Origin: Cocleimonas sp.
Lineage (GTDB): Bacteria; Pseudomonadota; Gammaproteobacteria; Thiotrichales; Thiotrichaceae
Reading direction: 5' to 3'
Assembly (NCBI GenBank): GCA_023146545.1
Contig: JAGLBW010000008.1
Span: 1 to 39,778 of the forward strand
Length of the DNA: 39,778 bases
Program-made: the position numbers and the translations under genes
The notes under the pieces: model-generated
The model's input: only the letters and a program-made list of their open reading frames with translations
Told to the model about the DNA's origin: nothing
The model's database searches: none
Shown: positions 34,491 through 39,778 of the stretch, in pieces
Layout of the letters: each line of letters begins with the position of its first letter
How positions within the stretch are numbered: the stretch's first letter is position 1

Positions 34491-36422
34491 ATGATCTCAG
34501 TGGTGAGTATCGTCACTTTATTTGTTTTTAGTTTGTTGATTGCTATTTGGCAAATTTTGTCGAACAAAGGCAGTGATTTAGTCTCGAATGTTCCTGTTTT
34601 CTTGCCGTTACTACAAGCCATTTTATTGCTTTTAGTGATTGTTTTTGGAACAATACTTTACAATTTGAGGTATCGCTCGATCCTCAATAAAGATGTGATG
34701 GGTGTAAGTGACCAAAATGTTAACGTAGCCGTTGCTAATACCGAAAGTTTTTTAGACGCAGCCGCAGGCGGTATTATACGTTTAAACCCTGCCTTTGCTG
34801 TGGAGTATATTAATGATGCGGCAGCCACAATTTTAGGGTTTAAGGGCGATTTTAAGGAAGAAGGCTTATCCATCTATGATTTAATTAAGGATTATGAGGA
34901 TAATAAAGGACATTTCATTTTAAAAAGGGTGTTAGAGCAACAATTTAAGAGTAAATCGATCCCTTCTGTCTTTTATAAATTAACTTTAGTTAACCTGAAA
35001 GGTGAGCAGCGCTATGTAAAGATAAAAACCGTTCCTGTGAAAAACAATAGGGGAAAGGTTCGCTATATCATTGTTATTCTTCAGGATTTAACTGAGGAGC
35101 GCCGGATGATATCACAGCTATACCGTCAAGCCTCGGTGGATTCCCTAACAGGTTTGATGAACCGACACAGCTTTCAACGTGCTTTAGATGAGTTGTTATC
35201 AAACGCAACACATACCACTGAACGGCATGTTTTATGCTATATGGATCTCGATCACTTTAAAGTGGTGAATGATGTTTGTGGACATGCGGCAGGCGACGAG
35301 TTATTGAAGCAAATTTCGGATATTTTTGCAAAAATGGTGCGTTCTTCGGATAAGTTAGCGCGGGTTGGTGGCGATGAGTTTGCGATTTTATTGCCACAGT
35401 GTGAGATTGAAACCTCTCGAAATATACTCAATCGTATCTTAAATGATGTGCATCATTATCGTTTTACGTGGGCGCAAAATAGCTTTTCGGTTGGCGTGAG
35501 TATCGGCGCGGTTGAATTTGATTCTAAATGCCGTGTTTCAGACCGTAGTAGCCTAATGGTTAAAGTAGATAATGCGTGTTACAAGGCGAAACAAAATGGG
35601 CGCAATCAGCTTTATGTTGAAGATATAAAAGAAGCGGCTATTAGTGATAAATCCCAACTGTCCGAACAGACTAAAAGCTGGGATCAATCGATTAATGAGG
35701 CGTTGAGGAACAATCAATTTTCACTTTATATTCAGCCGATTGTTTCATTAGATAGTGAAAGTAGTGATCAATATGAAGTTTTGGTTAGAATGAATCACCG
35801 TGGTGAATTATTATCCCCAGGTAGTTTCTTGCCTTCTGCGGAACGTTTAGGTTTAATGACTAAAATAGACCGCTGGGTGATTGTTAAAACAGTAGAGGTT
35901 ATGGCAACCCATTACCCACTTAAAAAGAGTGGTGAGGAGCCTTTATTCACCATTAATATTTCTGCGGATACGGTCATTGACGCTAGCTTTGTTCCCTTCG
36001 TTAAGACTTTACTAAAAGACAAAAATATTGATCCAAGTGCCTTGTGTTTTGAAATATCGGAAAGCATTGCTTTAGCCAATTTTTTAGAAACCCAAACGAT
36101 TTTGAAGCAGCTTTCAGAAATAGGGTGTAGTGGTTCTTTAGATGATTTTGGTAGTGGGTTTGCTTCACTGAGTTATTTACGGGATTTAACCCTTAAGTAT
36201 TTAAAAATTGATGGTTCTTTTATTCGTAATATGAGTAAAAATAGAATTGATGCAGCAATGGTTGATGGGGTTAATAAAGTAGGGCAAGTAATGAATCTAC
36301 GCACCGTTGCTGAATTGGTTGAAAATGAAATCACCATAAAACTGCTTGAAAAAATGGGTGTTAATTATGCACAAGGTTATTTTTGTGGAAAACCTTTTCC
36401 TATTGAAGATATTTATATATAA
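34491..36422 (+). CDS. Membrane PAS-GGDEF-EAL cyclic-di-GMP turnover protein
   Basis: About 643 residues: two N-terminal helices (about 2-22 and 35-57), a PAS domain (about 87-205), a GGDEF domain (about 215-375) and an EAL domain (about 395-643). The diguanylate cyclase motif GGDEF is intact at 293-297, and RSSD five residues before it matches the RxxD inhibitory site. In the EAL domain the first motif reads EVL (Glu429), and Asn in INISAD, FEISES, DDFGSG (Asp551, Asp552), LKIDGSF and AELVEN are all present, so both activities are possible. Cyclic di-GMP usually controls surface attachment and matrix. I prefer the start at 34491 because GGGG (34479-34482) lies at the right spacing; the ATG at 34446 is an alternative. 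Confidence 0.92.
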   Translation: MISVVSIVTLFVFSLLIAIWQILSNKGSDLVSNVPVFLPLLQAILLLLVIVFGTILYNLRYRSILNKDVMGVSDQNVNVAVANTESFLDAAAGGIIRLNPAFAVEYINDAAATILGFKGDFKEEGLSIYDLIKDYEDNKGHFILKRVLEQQFKSKSIPSVFYKLTLVNLKGEQRYVKIKTVPVKNNRGKVRYIIVILQDLTEERRMISQLYRQASVDSLTGLMNRHSFQRALDELLSNATHTTERHVLCYMDLDHFKVVNDVCGHAAGDELLKQISDIFAKMVRSSDKLARVGGDEFAILLPQCEIETSRNILNRILNDVHHYRFTWAQNSFSVGVSIGAVEFDSKCRVSDRSSLMVKVDNACYKAKQNGRNQLYVEDIKEAAISDKSQLSEQTKSWDQSINEALRNNQFSLYIQPIVSLDSESSDQYEVLVRMNHRGELLSPGSFLPSAERLGLMTKIDRWVIVKTVEVMATHYPLKKSGEEPLFTINISADTVIDASFVPFVKTLLKDKNIDPSALCFEISESIALANFLETQTILKQLSEIGCSGSLDDFGSGFASLSYLRDLTLKYLKIDGSFIRNMSKNRIDAAMVDGVNKVGQVMNLRTVAELVENEITIKLLEKMGVNYAQGYFCGKPFPIEDIYI

Positions 36423-36480
36423 AATAATTAAATTAAATGAGCTTCGCTATCCCTTATGTGTGAGGGTTAATGTCGCTTGA

Positions 36481-36503
36481 AAGGAGTTGAAAAAATGAAA
36501 TAA
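36481..36503 (+). other. Two-codon minigene with a strong Shine-Dalgarno
   Basis: AAGGAG (36481-36486) is followed eight bases later by ATG AAA TAA. It lies 60 bases upstream of the fxsA start, out of frame with it. It may be a chance arrangement or a leader affecting fxsA translation. Confidence 0.3.
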
Positions 36504-36562
36504 GTAACCATCATTGGATGATAATATCATTATCTATATACAATATTTTGGGGCAACTTATT

Positions 36563-37033
36563 TTGAGACTATCCTCTGTTTTTTTTATCTTATTTCTATT
36601 CGTTCCCATTGTTGAAATTTTTCTTTTGATTCAAGTCGGTGGGATGATTGGAGCCTTTCCAACCATTTTATTGGTATTGCTGACCGCGATTATTGGTGCA
36701 GTACTTTTACGTCAACAAGGTTTATCCACCTTAGCCCGTTTTCAGAATAACTTATCATCTGGCTCATTGCCTGCTCAAGAAATGATTGAAGGGGTTTTAT
36801 TAGCAGTTGGAGGTGCTTTGTTAATGACGCCTGGTTTTGTTACCGACACGATGGGGTTTTTCTGCCTAATACCCTTTACACGTAAAATTTTGGTGTATTC
36901 TATTTTAAAACATTCCGCTGTGAAAGTGCAGGAAGGGATGTCAGGGTTTTCGAAAGGAAAAGCGTCAACATCTCATCATGATAAGACCTATGAAGGTGAC
37001 TTTGTGCGGAAAGATGATAATAAATTAAACTGA
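36563..37033 (+). CDS. fxsA: FxsA family membrane protein
   Basis: About 156 residues. N-terminal membrane helices (SSVFFILFLFVPIVEIFLLIQV and TILLVLLTAIIGAVLLRQQG) are followed by the family core LPAQEMIEGVLLAVGGALLMTPGFVTDTMGF and a C-terminal charged tail with the typical YEGDFVRKDD ending. E. coli FxsA is an inner-membrane protein that eases exclusion of phage T7 by F plasmids and also lies just upstream of groESL. I start at the TTG at 36563 because it has GGGG (36550-36553) and aligns with the E. coli N-terminus; the ATG at 36518 has no ribosome-binding site. Confidence 0.88.
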   Translation: MRLSSVFFILFLFVPIVEIFLLIQVGGMIGAFPTILLVLLTAIIGAVLLRQQGLSTLARFQNNLSSGSLPAQEMIEGVLLAVGGALLMTPGFVTDTMGFFCLIPFTRKILVYSILKHSAVKVQEGMSGFSKGKASTSHHDKTYEGDFVRKDDNKLN

Positions 37034-37037
37034 TAAT

Positions 37038-37070
37038 AAACGGTATTTTTCTTTTTTATTACTGTTTTTT
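37038..37070 (+). terminator. Probable terminator after fxsA
   Basis: AAACGGTA and TACTGTTT pair over 8 bp with one G-U pair around a T-rich loop, followed by more T residues. It separates fxsA from the heat-shock promoter. Confidence 0.5.
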
Positions 37071-37120
37071 AAGCAATTTATACTACTCCACTCCCTTTTT
37101 TGAAAAAAAACACTTTTTTT

Positions 37121-37146
37121 CTTGAATTTAAACAGACCGACCCTAT
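37121..37146 (+). promoter_or_regulatory. Sigma-32-like heat-shock promoter of groES-groEL
   Basis: CTTGAA (37121-37126), a 14-base spacer and CCCTAT (37141-37146) resemble the sigma-32 consensus CTTGAA and CCCCAT. It lies just upstream of the CIRCE-like element. Confidence 0.55.
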
Positions 37147-37148
37147 CA

Positions 37149-37175
37149 TTAGCACTCCTTGAGCTAGACTGCTAA
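37149..37175 (+). promoter_or_regulatory. CIRCE-like HrcA operator upstream of groES
   Basis: TTAGCACTC (37149-37157), nine spacer bases, then GACTGCTAA (37167-37175) matches the CIRCE consensus TTAGCACTC-N9-GAGTGCTAA with one mismatch. HrcA repressor binding here would hold groESL down until heat stress. Confidence 0.88.
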
Positions 37176-37234
37176 TACTCAATATACCCTTGAGATATAC
37201 GCGTTTAAAATACAAAAATGTATGGAGTAAAAAT

Positions 37235-37525
37235 ATGAAAATTCGTCCTTTGCATGATCGTGTACTGGTACGTCGTACAGAAGAAGAACGTAAAAGTGCA
37301 GGTGGAATCATTATTCCTGATAATGCAACTGAAAAGCCAAATGCAGGCGAAATCATCGCAGCAGGTAACGGTAGAATTACAGATTCTGGTGATGTACGTG
37401 CTATGGATGTAAAAGTAGGTGATCAGGTTTTATTTGGTCAATATGCGGGTACCGAAGTTAAGGTAGATGGTGAAGCCTTATTAATGATGAAAGAAGAAGA
37501 TATCCTAGCCGTTATTGAAAGCTAA
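37235..37525 (+). CDS. groES: Co-chaperonin GroES
   Basis: The 96-residue heptameric lid of the GroEL chaperonin. [14 protein letters not shown], the mobile loop ([19 protein letters not shown]), the [10 protein letters not shown] strand and the C-terminal [10 protein letters not shown] are all canonical. The start at 37235 follows GGAG (37222-37225) and matches the family N-terminus; an upstream in-frame ATG at 37190 would add 15 unrelated residues. It is followed by groEL after 102 bases. Confidence 0.97.
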   Translation: MKIRPLHDRVLVRRTEEERKSAGGIIIPDNATEKPNAGEIIAAGNGRITDSGDVRAMDVKVGDQVLFGQYAGTEVKVDGEALLMMKEEDILAVIES

Positions 37526-37564
37526 ACTCTGTTGATAGTTAATAACAGTGGTAACCATGAATAA

Positions 37565-39271
<1,707 letters not shown>

Positions 39272-39330
39272 GTCATCTCCCTTAAACTTTAGTTGAGTAA
39301 AATTAGAGTTTACCGTTAGACCTAAAGGTA

Positions 39331-39360
39331 AGGCTACCCTGTTATTTTAAAGGATAGCCT
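39331..39360. repeat. Imperfect hairpin between groEL and rpsT
   Basis: AGGCTACCCT and AGGATAGCCT pair with one mismatch around a ten-base loop. No U tract follows, so it may mark the 3' end of the groEL message rather than a classic terminator. Confidence 0.45.
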
Positions 39361-39392
39361 GCTAAACAATTTGATGAAAAAGGGAAAGATTA

Positions 39393-39421
39393 TTGCTATC
39401 TATTGTTAGAATCGGCATAAT
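39393..39421 (+). promoter_or_regulatory. Promoter of rpsT
   Basis: TTGCTA (39393-39398), a 17-base spacer and CATAAT (39416-39421), followed by a GC-rich discriminator, lie 40 bases before the start codon. Confidence 0.65.
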
Positions 39422-39461
39422 ACGCCCCTTATTTTAAACAAGCCCTTATGGGAGAAGCATT

Positions 39462-39722
39462 TTGCCAAATATTACATCTGCCAAAAAACGTGCACGTCAA
39501 TCTGAAAAGCGTCGTATGAGAAACAAGCATCAGCGTTCAGGAATGCGTACAGCTGTTAAGTCGGTTGTTTATGCGATTGAAGCAGGCGAAAAAGAAAAAG
39601 CACAAGTCGCTTATAACGACGTTGTTCCCGTTCTTGATAGAGCAGTGAGCAAAGGCTTAATCCATAAAAATAAAGCAGCACGTCATAAAAGCCGTTTGGG
39701 CGGTCGTATTGTTAATATGTAA
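39462..39722 (+). CDS. rpsT: 30S ribosomal protein S20
   Basis: The 86-residue basic protein matches S20 throughout: [30 protein letters not shown], and the C-terminal [20 protein letters not shown]20 binds 16S rRNA early in 30S assembly. The start is TTG, placed seven bases after GGAG (39451-39454). E. coli rpsT also uses UUG, and there the weak start codon is part of autoregulation by S20. It has its own promoter and terminator. Confidence 0.97.
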   Translation: MPNITSAKKRARQSEKRRMRNKHQRSGMRTAVKSVVYAIEAGEKEKAQVAYNDVVPVLDRAVSKGLIHKNKAARHKSRLGGRIVNM

Positions 39723-39746
39723 ATTCTGTTATCTTTGGAATTTTGA

Positions 39747-39774
39747 AAAGGCTGATTTTTATCAGCCTTTTTTT
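39747..39774 (+). terminator. Rho-independent terminator of rpsT
   Basis: AAAGGCTGAT, loop TTTT, ATCAGCCTTT form a perfect 10-bp stem followed by a T run 25 bases after the stop codon. Confidence 0.95.
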
Positions 39775-39778
39775 ATGC

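Noticed and set aside
35775-35783. EVL instead of EAL suggesting an inactive phosphodiesterase domain
   Set aside because: The catalytic Glu is kept and the other metal-binding and catalytic residues are visible, so inactivity cannot be claimed from this change.

Overview
The window is AT-rich chromosomal DNA from a gammaproteobacterium. Supporting markers are RsuA, heat-shock protein 15 (HslR), a YcgN-family protein, RecC, FxsA directly upstream of groES-groEL, a ribosomal protein S20 gene with the UUG start also used in Escherichia coli, and two tRNA-Lys genes close to the enterobacterial sequence. An H-NS-family protein with the TWTGRGRKP core, HemJ, and HrcA/CIRCE-type control of groESL point away from Enterobacteriaceae, towards aquatic groups such as Methylococcales or Thiotrichales. 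The genus cannot be fixed from the sequence. No transposase, integrase, prophage or CRISPR array is visible.

Layout. Positions 1-5100 hold three unrecognised genes: a small coiled-coil protein and a five-helix membrane protein on the plus strand, facing a 1163-residue protein with a gluzincin-type HExxH zinc site on the minus strand. Positions 5430-6970 hold an overlapping minus-strand operon (lipoprotein, YcgN-like, HslR). Then come citrate synthase and a DUF2892 protein (plus strand), a zinc-ribbon membrane protein and RecC (minus strand), a secreted DUF4360 protein, RsuA, and a tandem tRNA-Lys pair with its own promoter and terminator.

Positions 15450-29450 are the most distinctive part, a surface-protein locus on the plus strand. 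It contains a single-domain DUF11 protein, a 1002-residue DUF11 protein, a giant protein of about 2125 residues (DUF11 modules, carboxypeptidase-regulatory/SdrD-B-like modules, an Ig-like domain and a very long C-terminal outer-membrane beta region), an OmpA-type peptidoglycan-binding lipoprotein with a Lys/Tyr repeat linker, and a 904-residue DUF11 paralogue. The three large proteins share the same N-terminal module just after the signal peptide, and all carry calcium-loop-like motifs. My inference is a cell-surface assembly in which the barrel sits in the outer membrane, the lipoprotein anchors it to the wall, and the two DUF11 proteins are exported or displayed partners. HemJ follows closely, then a secreted 549-residue protein and a lipoprotein with six DUF5011/Ig-like repeats.

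Positions 33500-39778 return to regulatory and housekeeping genes: an H-NS-like protein, a PAS-GGDEF-EAL cyclic-di-GMP enzyme, FxsA, groES-groEL behind overlapping sigma-32-like and CIRCE elements, and rpsT ending in a clear terminator at the window edge.
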